Below, in pieces: positions 53,003 to 61,029 of a stretch of 64,000 bases of DNA; position 1 is the first letter of the stretch, and the number at the start of each line of letters is the position of its first letter. The position numbers were made by a program, and so were the translations under genes. Source of the stretch: Acetobacter sp. UBA5411 (lineage in GTDB: Bacteria > Pseudomonadota > Alphaproteobacteria > Acetobacterales > Acetobacteraceae); contig NZ_DHNR01000005.1 of NCBI RefSeq assembly GCF_002409645.1, positions 199,399 to 263,398 on the forward strand. Reading direction: 5' to 3'. The notes below the pieces were generated by a model that ran no database searches, was not told the origin of the DNA, and saw nothing but the letters and a program-made list of their open reading frames with translations.

Positions 53003-53338
53003 ATAGCGGACGGCCTTACACCACCCAATCAGTCATCGTCACTGAGCGGTTTAAAAAGATATAACTCCGCTGCAGATTTCTCAAGAGGAGAAAGATAAGC
53101 ATTTGCAACGAAACCATTTATAAACGCGCCCTTACACCATACGAAGTGAATATTTCAAATCGTTGACGCCTATCTTTATCCGGACGTTTCAAAAAAAACT
53201 GAAACCCGAAACGTCCAAAGATATCCGCTCAATGTTTATTCCGATGTCTTATTAATCGTCCCTACCCACAAGGACATGCATAAAAACGACTGGAACGCCG
53301 TAACAACCAGCCGTTTTCACCTACATTGAAAAATAACT
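53003..53338 (-). promoter_or_regulatory. Leader/promoter region of the exopolysaccharide operon
   Basis: No gene. A perfect inverted repeat GGACGTTTC (53182-53190) / GAAACGTCC (53208-53216) lies about 180 bases before gumD. Its GTTTC can instead pair with GAAAC at 53201-53205, so two exclusive hairpins are possible. Confidence 0.45.
53281..53315 (-). terminator. Rho-independent terminator after hpnR
   Basis: Minus strand arms AACGGCTGG (53315-53307) and CCAGTCGTT (53293-53285) pair with one G-U wobble around a 13-base loop. TTTTA follows. Confidence 0.75.
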
Positions 53339-54877
53339 TCAGGCCTCAGCCCCCATACGAGTCTGATCCACAAATTTTTCAGTATCATCATCCAGAGTAC
53401 GGGATTTTCTTCCTCCAGGACCATGAACATACAGTTCCTTGACGTTCATCTTATCAACAACGTCCGGCTGAATCGGCATTTCATAGCGCGGCCTGCGCAT
53501 ATGATCCGCCAGCTGCAGCTTGGGATTGAAGACGGAGTTGAACTTCCAGATCATCTTGACGAAGTTCGTCTGCCCCTTGCTCAGCAGACGGGCGGCGATA
53601 CCGACCGTGTCGCGAAGAGCCGACCACCCCATGTGCTTGGTGTTCAAAACCTGCTGGGTTTTCACCAACTCTTCATAAAACTCGGGAAGAGACAGAGTCG
53701 TCGGCAGAACCGCGTGCTGAATGTCAAACAAACGATAATCGCGCGTGGTCAGACGACGCGCTTCCTTGTGCCATATCTCGGTGCCCGGATAAGGCGTCGT
53801 CACCGAAATATTGACGATATCCGGAATCTCCAGACACCACTGACGGATCGTTTCAAAGCGCTCTTTTGTCCATGACGGGTCTGCAATAAGGTTGATCGCC
53901 ACCATCAGCCCCAGTGAACGGGCATACTCCAGCGCTTCAAAGTTGCGATCCACAGAAACACGCTTACGGAACTTTTTCAGCCCCTCTTCATCGACCGCTT
54001 CAAGACCAATGAAGATATAACTGAGGCCGATCTCACTCCATTCCTTGAACACTTCCTTGTTGCGGAGGAGAACGTCCGCACGGGTTTCAAGGTAATATTC
54101 CTTCTTGATGCCACGCTTACGGATCTCCGCAGCGATCGCAAGACCATGCTCGGCATGAACAAAGGCAACGTCATCAACGATGAAGACGCCGGGCTCCTTC
54201 AGAGCTTCAAGCTCATCAGCGATGACCTTCGGGTCAGCCGTACGATAGGAACGGCCATAGAACGTCCAAGCGCTACAGAACGTGCAATCCCAAGGGCAGC
54301 CACGTGCAAATTCGATGGAAGCCGCCGGATCGAGCGTGCCGATGAAATACTTGTTCCGGTGACGCAGCAGGTCACGGGCCGGCCGTACCTCGTCAAGGCT
54401 TTTGACGAATGTCGGAGGCGGCCCTTCGAACTTGGTCGTGACAACACCCGGAACCTGAGAAATATCCCCGTTTAGCCAGCCTTCGAGTAGCGGGCCAATG
54501 CTGGGCTCGCCTTCGCCCTTGAGAATACAGTCGATCGCGCCTTCCGACAGACCGAGAACGTCCTGCGGAATAAAGGAAACGGAATGGCCTCCCACGATGG
54601 TGAAACAATCCGGAAAACGATCTTTTGTCTCCTTACAGAGATCGACGATTTCAGGGATGTTCGCCAGATAATTACCGCAGAAGCAGATAGCGTCAGGACG
54701 GAACTCCTCGACCAGCTTCCAGTAATCCTTATGCTTCTCAACCTGTAAATCTATGAGCTGCACATCATGACCTGCGTTTCTCGCAGCACCCGCTACCAGC
54801 TCAAGCCCAAGAGGCTCCAGTCTCAGAAACACTCTTGTGTACATCAATGCGCTTGGATGTACCGCCAAAAGTTTCAT
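53339..54877 (-). CDS. hpnR: Hopanoid C-3 methylase, B12-binding radical SAM protein
   Basis: 512 residues. The N-terminal cobalamin-binding domain (about 1-140) contains LGLELVAGAARNAGHDVQLID and FTIVGGHSVSF. The radical SAM core has the CxxxCxxC cluster in RGCPWDCTFC near residue 195 and an FIGLEAVDEEGLKKFRKR segment. A long C-terminal extension (KTQQVLNTKHMGW onward) is typical for HpnR. From memory the whole sequence parallels Methylococcus HpnR, which methylates hopanoids at C-3 using SAM and cobalamin. 3-Methylhopanoids are known from acetic acid bacteria and methanotrophs. It stands alone with its own terminator; other hopanoid genes are not in the window. Confidence 0.92.
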   Translation of the reverse strand: MKLLAVHPSALMYTRVFLRLEPLGLELVAGAARNAGHDVQLIDLQVEKHKDYWKLVEEFRPDAICFCGNYLANIPEIVDLCKETKDRFPDCFTIVGGHSVSFIPQDVLGLSEGAIDCILKGEGEPSIGPLLEGWLNGDISQVPGVVTTKFEGPPPTFVKSLDEVRPARDLLRHRNKYFIGTLDPAASIEFARGCPWDCTFCSAWTFYGRSYRTADPKVIADELEALKEPGVFIVDDVAFVHAEHGLAIAAEIRKRGIKKEYYLETRADVLLRNKEVFKEWSEIGLSYIFIGLEAVDEEGLKKFRKRVSVDRNFEALEYARSLGLMVAINLIADPSWTKERFETIRQWCLEIPDIVNISVTTPYPGTEIWHKEARRLTTRDYRLFDIQHAVLPTTLSLPEFYEELVKTQQVLNTKHMGWSALRDTVGIAARLLSKGQTNFVKMIWKFNSVFNPKLQLADHMRRPRYEMPIQPDVVDKMNVKELYVHGPGGRKSRTLDDDTEKFVDQTRMGAEA

Positions 54878-54982
54878 TGTGTCGCCTCCGGGATGTCACT
54901 TCAGTATTCTTGTTACGTATTGTCGACTAAATAAGAGCTATTGTCACACGTTTAAGGGAAATACCTCCTATTCATTAAGAGG

Positions 54983-55312
54983 TTACCGAGGCTTGCTCTG
55001 CCCGGAATCCGGCTTCCCATAAGTGACTTCCGTATCGGGTGTCGCGTTGGATGTGCCGGGTTTCGGCATCGCTGTGCCAGCATAAGGCGCAGGCTCATAG
55101 CCCTCCCTTACACCCCCGCCGGCAGGCGGCGTCTTATAGTTCGCCTCCCGCTCGTGGCGCTCTTCCGCCTCAGCGGCTTCGGGAATATTGCGACCGGGAC
55201 GTTCCGGCGGAACATCGATATTGTCCCCGGCCCTCGGGTCAGTCCCGGACAGCCCGCAGGATGCCAGAAAGGCGACGGGCGTGAAAACCAGAACCCATCG
55301 CGACACATTCAT
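54983..55312 (-). CDS. Small proline-rich lipoprotein of unknown function
   Basis: 109 residues from the ATG at 55312; an ATG at 55330 with a GAGAG before it is the alternative. A lipoprotein signal ends at Cys19 (LASC). The mature part is hydrophilic, disordered and rich in Pro, Gly, Glu and Thr (ERPGRNIPEAAEAEERHE, PPAGGGVREGYEPAPYAG). I know no function. It follows the Trm112-like gene by about 46 bases on the same strand and may be the last gene of that run. Confidence 0.65.
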   Translation of the reverse strand: MNVSRWVLVFTPVAFLASCGLSGTDPRAGDNIDVPPERPGRNIPEAAEAEERHEREANYKTPPAGGGVREGYEPAPYAGTAMPKPGTSNATPDTEVTYGKPDSGQSKPR

Positions 55313-55358
55313 TATGGCCGGACGACACATCGCACTCTCTAAGCCGCAGACGTCCTGA

Positions 55359-55547
55359 TCAAAGTGCGCGGGCTTCTTCCGGCAGCATGATCGGAATCCC
55401 ATCCCGAACCGGGAAAGCCAGACCGGCCCGTTCGCTGATCAGCTCCGAAGCCTCACGATCATAGATCAGCGGCCCTTTTGTCACCGGGCAGACAAGGAGA
55501 GACAGAAGCCGCTGATCCAGAGGGGGCGAAGTCTCGGTGGTCGTCAT
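55359..55547 (-). CDS. Trm112-family zinc-ribbon-like small protein
   Basis: 62 residues from the ATG at 55547, chosen because GGAGA stands just before it; a longer form from 55559 would place this site inside the gene. The sequence DQRLLSLLVCPVTKGPLIYDRE and GLAFPVRDGIPIMLPEEAR is the Trm112/YcaR family pattern, though only one Cys is seen where two would bind zinc. Members act as partners of methyltransferases in eukaryotes; the bacterial role is unclear. It follows the LON-domain gene by 29 bases. Confidence 0.85.
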   Translation of the reverse strand: MTTTETSPPLDQRLLSLLVCPVTKGPLIYDREASELISERAGLAFPVRDGIPIMLPEEARAL

Positions 55548-55576
55548 GACTGTCTCCAAAAAAACAAACAGAAATT

Positions 55577-56293
55577 CTATACTGGCCGGGCGCCGCCGTT
55601 CTGTGATCCAGAGAGATCAAGAAGCGACTGCAACACCCGCGCCCGTTCGGTCAGCGTATCCGCCTCAAGCAATGCCTGTTTTTCCGGCGAAGGGAAAGGA
55701 CAGATCATCGGCAGCGCAACCAGAAGGGCGTCATCCGCCATCTGATCGATCACTTCCCACCGCACCCCCATGCCGCGGGACTCAAAATACTCCTTGAGCG
55801 ATTCCAGCAGCAGTTTCCGATCAAATGGCGCAGAAGGAATCTCGTTCAGGTCACCTGCATACGCAGAAACATCGATACGGGCGCGACGATAACCGCGCGC
55901 ACCTTCACTCTCGCGCAGATACCGGAAGCGACTGATACCCGTCAGTGTAATGGCATATGTATTGTCCAGCCGCTCCACAAACGATGTGATGCGACCGATG
56001 CACCCCACCTCAAACAGATGCGGCTCGGCAGCGAAATCCTCATCGTCATCAATTTCGCTGAATGGCTGGATGATGCCGATCAGTCTCTGATCGGCAAGCG
56101 CATCCTCAATCAGTCCGATATACCGCGGCTCAAACACATTCAGTGGCAACTTTCCCCGTGGTAGCAGCAACGTGCCGAACAAGGGAAACAGCCCTATTTC
56201 CGCTGGAAGGTCCGCAAGGGTGATGTCACCGAGGCGGGGCACTCTCCGCGGGGTATTGTCATCGAAAAAGTGAGAACCGGTAGCCAGACCCAT
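55577..56293 (-). CDS. LON substrate-binding domain protein
   Basis: 238 residues. The LON N-terminal (PUA-like) domain fills most of it: IGLFPLFGTLLLPRGKLPLNVFEPRY at about 32-58, VGCIGRITSF and YAITLTGISRFRY. The AAA+ and protease parts of Lon are absent, as is normal for this stand-alone family. Function is not established; a role in protein quality control is suggested only by the domain. It begins 6 bases after the thioredoxin-TPR gene ends, a linkage common in Alphaproteobacteria. Confidence 0.9.
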   Translation of the reverse strand: MGLATGSHFFDDNTPRRVPRLGDITLADLPAEIGLFPLFGTLLLPRGKLPLNVFEPRYIGLIEDALADQRLIGIIQPFSEIDDDEDFAAEPHLFEVGCIGRITSFVERLDNTYAITLTGISRFRYLRESEGARGYRRARIDVSAYAGDLNEIPSAPFDRKLLLESLKEYFESRGMGVRWEVIDQMADDALLVALPMICPFPSPEKQALLEADTLTERARVLQSLLDLSGSQNGGARPV

Positions 56294-56299
56294 TCCTCC

Positions 56300-57307
56300 T
56301 CAGGAGAACAGCATGGAAGAGAGACGACGACGCGACGACACGGTCGCCGGGTCCGTATGGCCCCATGCCTCAAAGAACTTGAACAGCAGCTGCTTGGCAG
56401 CGCCTTCTTTCCAGTCACGATCCGCCTTGATGATCGCCAGAAGCTCGGAAGCAGCCTCTTCGCGGTGACCGGCGACATTCAGTGCGTTGGCAAGATCCAT
56501 CCGTGCTTCAAAGTCGTCAGGATTGGCCGCAATGCGCTTGCGAAGCTCATCGGCTTCCCCGGCGACCTTCCGGCCCTCACGCTTCAGTTCAAGCTCGGCC
56601 CGCGCACCTTCGATCTCCGGATGCGTCGCAATGGCCGCCGGCACATCGGCCAGAGCCGCCGCTGCCGCTTCCTCATCGTCCAGCGCCATCATGGCGCGGA
56701 TGAGGCCACCCCAAGCCGCAGGATTCTCGGCTTCATCTTCCAGAACAGAGGAATAAAGCTCGGCAGCACGGGCAGGCTCTCCCGCTTCCATCGCCGCACC
56801 AGCTTCAACCAGAAGATCGGCACTCGGAAGCGTGCCACCACCAGCTGCTTTCAGAACTGTTTCGACGAACTGCTTGACCTGACTTTCCGGAAGCGCCCCC
56901 TGAAACAGGTCCAAAATCTGCCCTTTCCAGAAAGCCGCCACCATCGGGATGGATTGAAGCGGCAGTCCCACACGGGTCAGCTGCGCGGCAAGATTGCGGT
57001 TGGCCTCGATATCGACCTTGACGAGTCTGACCCGTCCCTTGGCCGCCGTGACCACACGCTCGATAACCGGCGTGAGCTGTTTGCAGGGACCACACCAGTC
57101 AGCCCAGAAATCGACAAGAACCGGCACATTGCGGCTGGCTTCCAGCACGATCTGCATGAAATTGGCTTCGGTGCCATCCATGATGATGTCACCGCCAGCC
57201 TTCTGACCGGGAGCCGTTCCCGGAGTCACTGGGGTCGTCTCCCCGTGCCGGCCGGCTCCGCTACCGGTGGGAGGCGCTGAACGGTTCTGGCCGATTATAT
57301 AATCCAT
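56300..57307 (-). CDS. Thioredoxin-TPR protein, CnoX/YbbN-like
   Basis: 335 residues from the ATG at 57307 (AGGA 9 bases before; a TTG at 57316 is an alternative). A thioredoxin domain spans about 45-150 with an intact active site WCGPC in VLVDFWADWCGPCKQL. A tetratricopeptide-like helical region (about 150-300) follows. Family knowledge: E. coli CnoX/YbbN lacks the second redox cysteine and is a chaperedoxin, while alphaproteobacterial members keep CxxC and may reduce disulfides. The N-terminal 40 residues are Gly/Pro/Thr-rich and not conserved. First gene of a run with the LON-domain and Trm112-like genes. Confidence 0.9.
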   Translation of the reverse strand: MDYIIGQNRSAPPTGSGAGRHGETTPVTPGTAPGQKAGGDIIMDGTEANFMQIVLEASRNVPVLVDFWADWCGPCKQLTPVIERVVTAAKGRVRLVKVDIEANRNLAAQLTRVGLPLQSIPMVAAFWKGQILDLFQGALPESQVKQFVETVLKAAGGGTLPSADLLVEAGAAMEAGEPARAAELYSSVLEDEAENPAAWGGLIRAMMALDDEEAAAAALADVPAAIATHPEIEGARAELELKREGRKVAGEADELRKRIAANPDDFEARMDLANALNVAGHREEAASELLAIIKADRDWKEGAAKQLLFKFFEAWGHTDPATVSSRRRLSSMLFS

Positions 57308-57587
57308 CGTCTGCAATCCTGCCTTCCTGAAACCGCCACACGCCTGCCCGCACCAGACTCAGCTTGGTTCTGGCTCAGGTTTAGCGCAGGGACGCGAAAA
57401 CAGAAACCCGCCTTCAGAGTGAACGTCCTCATCAGGCAGGCTCCTCAAAACTTCACCGTACCGTCGCATTCTCCGAAAAGAGGATAAGCGACCGCCACAG
57501 TTATGCCTTTCAGGTGGATTGAAGGCAGGATCGTTTCAAGAGGGGGACAGCCATGACACGAACAGCGTGTCCCCTCCCCTGCTTCGA

Positions 57588-58319
57588 TCAGGCCAGCAGG
57601 CCGCCATCCACAGGGATGGCCGCGCCTGTGACATATCCGGCATCCGGGCGGGCAAGGAACGCCACCATGCGGGCGATGTCACCGACATGACCGTAAGCGC
57701 CCGTCGCAACGAAGCCCGCAAGCGCCGCCGCGCCCTCTGCATCCGCCGGGTTCATGTCGGTATCGATCGGGCCGGGCTCAACCACGTTGATGGTGATGCC
57801 TTTCTTGCCGAGATCACGAGCAGCACCCTGCGCAAAGCCACGCAGCGCCGCTTTTGTCGCGCCATAGAGAGACAGGCCGGGGAACGGCAGACGCCCTGCG
57901 AAAGCTGAGCCCATCAGGATGATGCGACCACCGCTCTTCATGTGCTGGAGCGCTTCCCGTGTCTCGATCATGACACCGCGGACGTTGAGGTTCAGAACTT
58001 TCTCGATATCCTCAATGCTGGCCTGATCGATGGTTGTGTATGGATAAGCGCCCGCGTTGCACACCAGCGCGTCAATCCGTCCAAAGTGCTTCACGGTTTC
58101 CGCGATGATCTTCTTGTTGCCCTCAACCGTCGCGCCATCGGCCTGAATGGCCTTGGCTTTCCGCCCAATCTGCTCGATTTTCTTGCACAACTCGTTGGCC
58201 TGCGCCTCGCTTCGCGCATAGGAAAACGCGATATCGAAGCCATCTCTGGCGAGATGCTCTGCAACAGCAGCACCAATGCCACGGCTTCCGCCGGTAATAA
58301 CAGCAATACGATCAGTCAT
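57588..58319 (-). CDS. Short-chain dehydrogenase/reductase
   Basis: 243 residues from the ATG at 58319 (GGGGA before it). Classical SDR: the TGGSRGIG cofactor loop at 9-16, NAG in LVCNAGAY near 87, catalytic Ser in MGSAFAG, and the YGATK motif (Tyr and Lys) near 153-157. It ends PVDGGLLA. The first strand RIAVITGG and the absence of an acidic residue after the second strand suggest NADP(H) preference. The substrate is unknown. It diverges from an AraC regulator that probably controls it. Confidence 0.9.
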   Translation of the reverse strand: MTDRIAVITGGSRGIGAAVAEHLARDGFDIAFSYARSEAQANELCKKIEQIGRKAKAIQADGATVEGNKKIIAETVKHFGRIDALVCNAGAYPYTTIDQASIEDIEKVLNLNVRGVMIETREALQHMKSGGRIILMGSAFAGRLPFPGLSLYGATKAALRGFAQGAARDLGKKGITINVVEPGPIDTDMNPADAEGAAALAGFVATGAYGHVGDIARMVAFLARPDAGYVTGAAIPVDGGLLA

Positions 58320-58524
58320 GGTTGATATCCCCGTTTTCAATGATGTCGAGAGAGACTTTCGGCCACACAGGATGACAAACAGCAAGACGAACCATCATCA
58401 CCACACACAGCCTACTTACGCCTTCATGCTGTGAGGTTTGCGCTCAAAAGGCATGAATGGGATAGAATGATCTTCCTAAAAAATTGCCTGATTTTCTACA
58501 GAGACAACCGTCCGGACTGTATTC

Positions 58525-59451
58525 ATGACCTCTGAGACCCTCAGAAAAATCCAGTCACGCGTCGCCGCTCTCTGTCAGGAGAAGGTCGTCAGAACCAACA
58601 TCTCCTGCCTGACACTCTACAAATCCGAGCGGAAAACAGATCCTGTTCTCTTCGTTTACGAACCCCGCATTTACATCGTCGTGCAGGGCAGCAAGCAGGT
58701 CTCTCTTTACGACAGAATCTACTACTATAATGAGCGCCAGTATCTCGTCTCGACCGTCGATCTGCCGGTCTCAGGCATGATCACCGAGGCATCGCCCGAA
58801 AAACCCTACCTCGCAGCCTGTATTTCCTTTTCTCCGCTGGAAATTCTCGAGGTGATCGAAGCATGCGGCACCGATGCCATGCCCCGTCCTTCTTCCCGTT
58901 CAGGAATGGGACTCAGCGCATTGACCGATGATCTTCTCGATACGGTCCTACGGTTGCTGAATTGTCTCGGCTCTGAACAGGACGTTCATTTTCTCGCGCC
59001 CCTGATCAAAAAGGAAATCATCTATCGGATGCTTGCGGGGGAGCAGGGGAAAACGCTGTATGACATTGCCAATGACCGGAGCGACCTGTCTGGCATCAAT
59101 CGCGCCATCGCCTTTCTGAGACAGAGTTTCTCGGAAAATGGCGATATGACTACCCTGCCCTCTCTTGCCGGGATGAGTCGCTCCCGCTTCTACAAAAAGT
59201 TCCAGCAGGCCACCAACCTGACTCCCCTGCAATACCGTCTTCGTCTACGGATGCAGGAAGCCCGCCGTATGCTGCTTCATGACGTCATGTCCGTGGCGGA
59301 AATCGGATTCCGAGTGGGGTATGAAAGTCCTTCCCAGTTCAATCGGGAATACAGGAAGGTGTTCGGTCTGCCGCCTCATGCCGACATGAAACGGATCCGC
59401 ACGATCGGTATCGATCGCTACAAGGATGAAAACGAAGCGATCTGGCGGTAA
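58525..59451 (+). CDS. AraC-family regulator with AraC_N ligand domain
   Basis: 308 residues. The N-terminal AraC_N (YqhC-like) domain spans about 20-175 (VFVYEPRIYIVVQGSKQVSL-type start). The two C-terminal helix-turn-helix units are at about 200-295, including LPSLAGMSRSRFYKKFQQATN and the AEIGFRVGYESPSQFNREY signature. The family often senses aldehydes or related stress and activates a divergent reductase gene. Here a 205-base divergent gap faces the SDR gene, which is the likely target. Confidence 0.92.
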   Translation: MTSETLRKIQSRVAALCQEKVVRTNISCLTLYKSERKTDPVLFVYEPRIYIVVQGSKQVSLYDRIYYYNERQYLVSTVDLPVSGMITEASPEKPYLAACISFSPLEILEVIEACGTDAMPRPSSRSGMGLSALTDDLLDTVLRLLNCLGSEQDVHFLAPLIKKEIIYRMLAGEQGKTLYDIANDRSDLSGINRAIAFLRQSFSENGDMTTLPSLAGMSRSRFYKKFQQATNLTPLQYRLRLRMQEARRMLLHDVMSVAEIGFRVGYESPSQFNREYRKVFGLPPHADMKRIRTIGIDRYKDENEAIWR

Positions 59452-59493
59452 GTTTCGCAATTTCTGTGAAGCGCGGAGAGTTCTAAAAGAACC

Positions 59494-61029
59494 TCAGCCC
59501 TTTTGCTGTGCTTTCTGTTTCCCTCCAGCTTTCCGCTGGTTCGCCGGATCACCCACACGGTTCCACCAGCCTCCGCCTAACGATTGAAACAACCCAACCG
59601 TATCGGACAATCTCGCGCCCTGCGCCTGCGCCAGAGCCAGTTTCGCCTGCAATTCGGCCTGTTGTGCGTTCAGCATCGTCACCCGGCTGACATCGCCCAG
59701 ACGCAATTGCGTCTGTGAGATACTGGCGCTTTTACTCGCCGCCTGCGCTGCGTTCTCTGTCTGGATCAGCATTTCGGAATCATTGTGGACAGCATTCAGA
59801 CTGTCCGCAACGTCCTCAACCGCCGTGGTGATGGTTGAGCGATACTGAGCCGCCGCTTCATCGTAACGGCGACGCGCTCCGGTTTCCTGGTGCTGCAACT
59901 CAAACCCGTCAAAAAGCGGCTGGCTCAGCATGGCGGCCAGTTCCCACTGCCCAAAACCCGGTGCCGCCATCTGCGCGATGGTCGCGGCCGCAAAGCCCGG
60001 CGAGAATCCCAACTGCACATTCGGCAGACGGTTGGCGATCGCCACGCCCACATGCGCGCAGGCGACATGATAATAGGCTTCTGCTGTTTTTATGTCCGGC
60101 CGCTGATTGATGAGCTGCGCGGGCAGACTGACAGGCAGTTCGGCAGGCAGCGTAAAGCGGGCCAGTTCGAACTCTGGCGTCGGCTGATCCGGCGAATCAT
60201 TGGCCAGAGCCGCGATCTCGTCATGCAGGGCGTCCAGTGTCTGACGCAGAGTCGGCAATGTCGCACGGGTCTGCGCCAGAAGCGTCTGCTGCTGCGCCAG
60301 ATCGGCCATCGACACATCGCCAAGCTTCTGCTGCACCTCCATAGAGTGCAGCACTCTTTCCTGCTGGTCGATCAGCACATTGGTGACAGCAATCTCCTCA
60401 CGCACCATCGCATAGGAAATCGCCGCATCCACAGCGGAACTCGTCAACGTGAGCCACGCTGCCTCAAGCTGGTATTTCTGCGCCTCCCGTTCGGCGGCGG
60501 CGGCTTCGACCTGACGTCGCACCCCACCCCACAGGTCCGGCGAATAGGAAATGTTCAGCTGCGCCGTGTGCATGTTGTAAAGCCATGAATTGGCCATCGG
60601 CACATTGGAATAGGCGCGAGAGGTCTTGAAACGGGCCGGATTGAAGTAGCCGCTGACCGACGGATACAGCGCGCTTTCCGAGGCCAGCTTGTCCTGCTGG
60701 GCGGCATAGAGCGACTGTTTCGCGGCTTCCAGAGACGGATTACGGGCCAGAACCCGCTTCAGAAGCTGGTCAAGTTCCGGATAATGAAACAACCGCCACC
60801 AGTCGGCGGGAATGTCCGCGCCCGGCTGGAAAACCTGATCGCCATCCTGCGCCGACTGCGCTCCGGCCCGACCACCACTGCTCTTCGGCAGACCGCCCTG
60901 AACGTAAGACGTGACAGGCGCAGCAGGCCGATGAAAGTCCGGACCGACCGCGCAGCCCGCCAGTATCAGGGCACTGGAAGAAACGCACACATAATGCGAC
61001 AGACTTCTGGAGAGACCATATCGCTTCAT
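59494..61029 (-). CDS. RND outer membrane factor lipoprotein (NodT family)
   Basis: 511 residues. Lipoprotein signal with Cys26 (LAGC), then CAVGPDFHRP, the family start. Two OEP repeats of long helices follow, with LINQRPDIKTAEAYYHVACAHVG near residue 303 and an Ala/Gln-rich second helix pair. The C-terminal tail is Lys/Gln-rich (RKAGGKQKAQQKG). The ATG overlaps the RND stop by one base (TAATG), so it is translationally coupled to the pump encoded upstream. It is the outer membrane tunnel of a tripartite exporter. Confidence 0.93.
   Translation of the reverse strand: MKRYGLSRSLSHYVCVSSSALILAGCAVGPDFHRPAAPVTSYVQGGLPKSSGGRAGAQSAQDGDQVFQPGADIPADWWRLFHYPELDQLLKRVLARNPSLEAAKQSLYAAQQDKLASESALYPSVSGYFNPARFKTSRAYSNVPMANSWLYNMHTAQLNISYSPDLWGGVRRQVEAAAAEREAQKYQLEAAWLTLTSSAVDAAISYAMVREEIAVTNVLIDQQERVLHSMEVQQKLGDVSMADLAQQQTLLAQTRATLPTLRQTLDALHDEIAALANDSPDQPTPEFELARFTLPAELPVSLPAQLINQRPDIKTAEAYYHVACAHVGVAIANRLPNVQLGFSPGFAAATIAQMAAPGFGQWELAAMLSQPLFDGFELQHQETGARRRYDEAAAQYRSTITTAVEDVADSLNAVHNDSEMLIQTENAAQAASKSASISQTQLRLGDVSRVTMLNAQQAELQAKLALAQAQGARLSDTVGLFQSLGGGWWNRVGDPANQRKAGGKQKAQQKG

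Noticed and set aside
59476..59495. Hairpin GTTCT-AAA-AGAAC as terminator between the AraC and OMF genes
   Set aside because: Short stem without a T-run; it reaches into the stop codon of the outer membrane factor gene.
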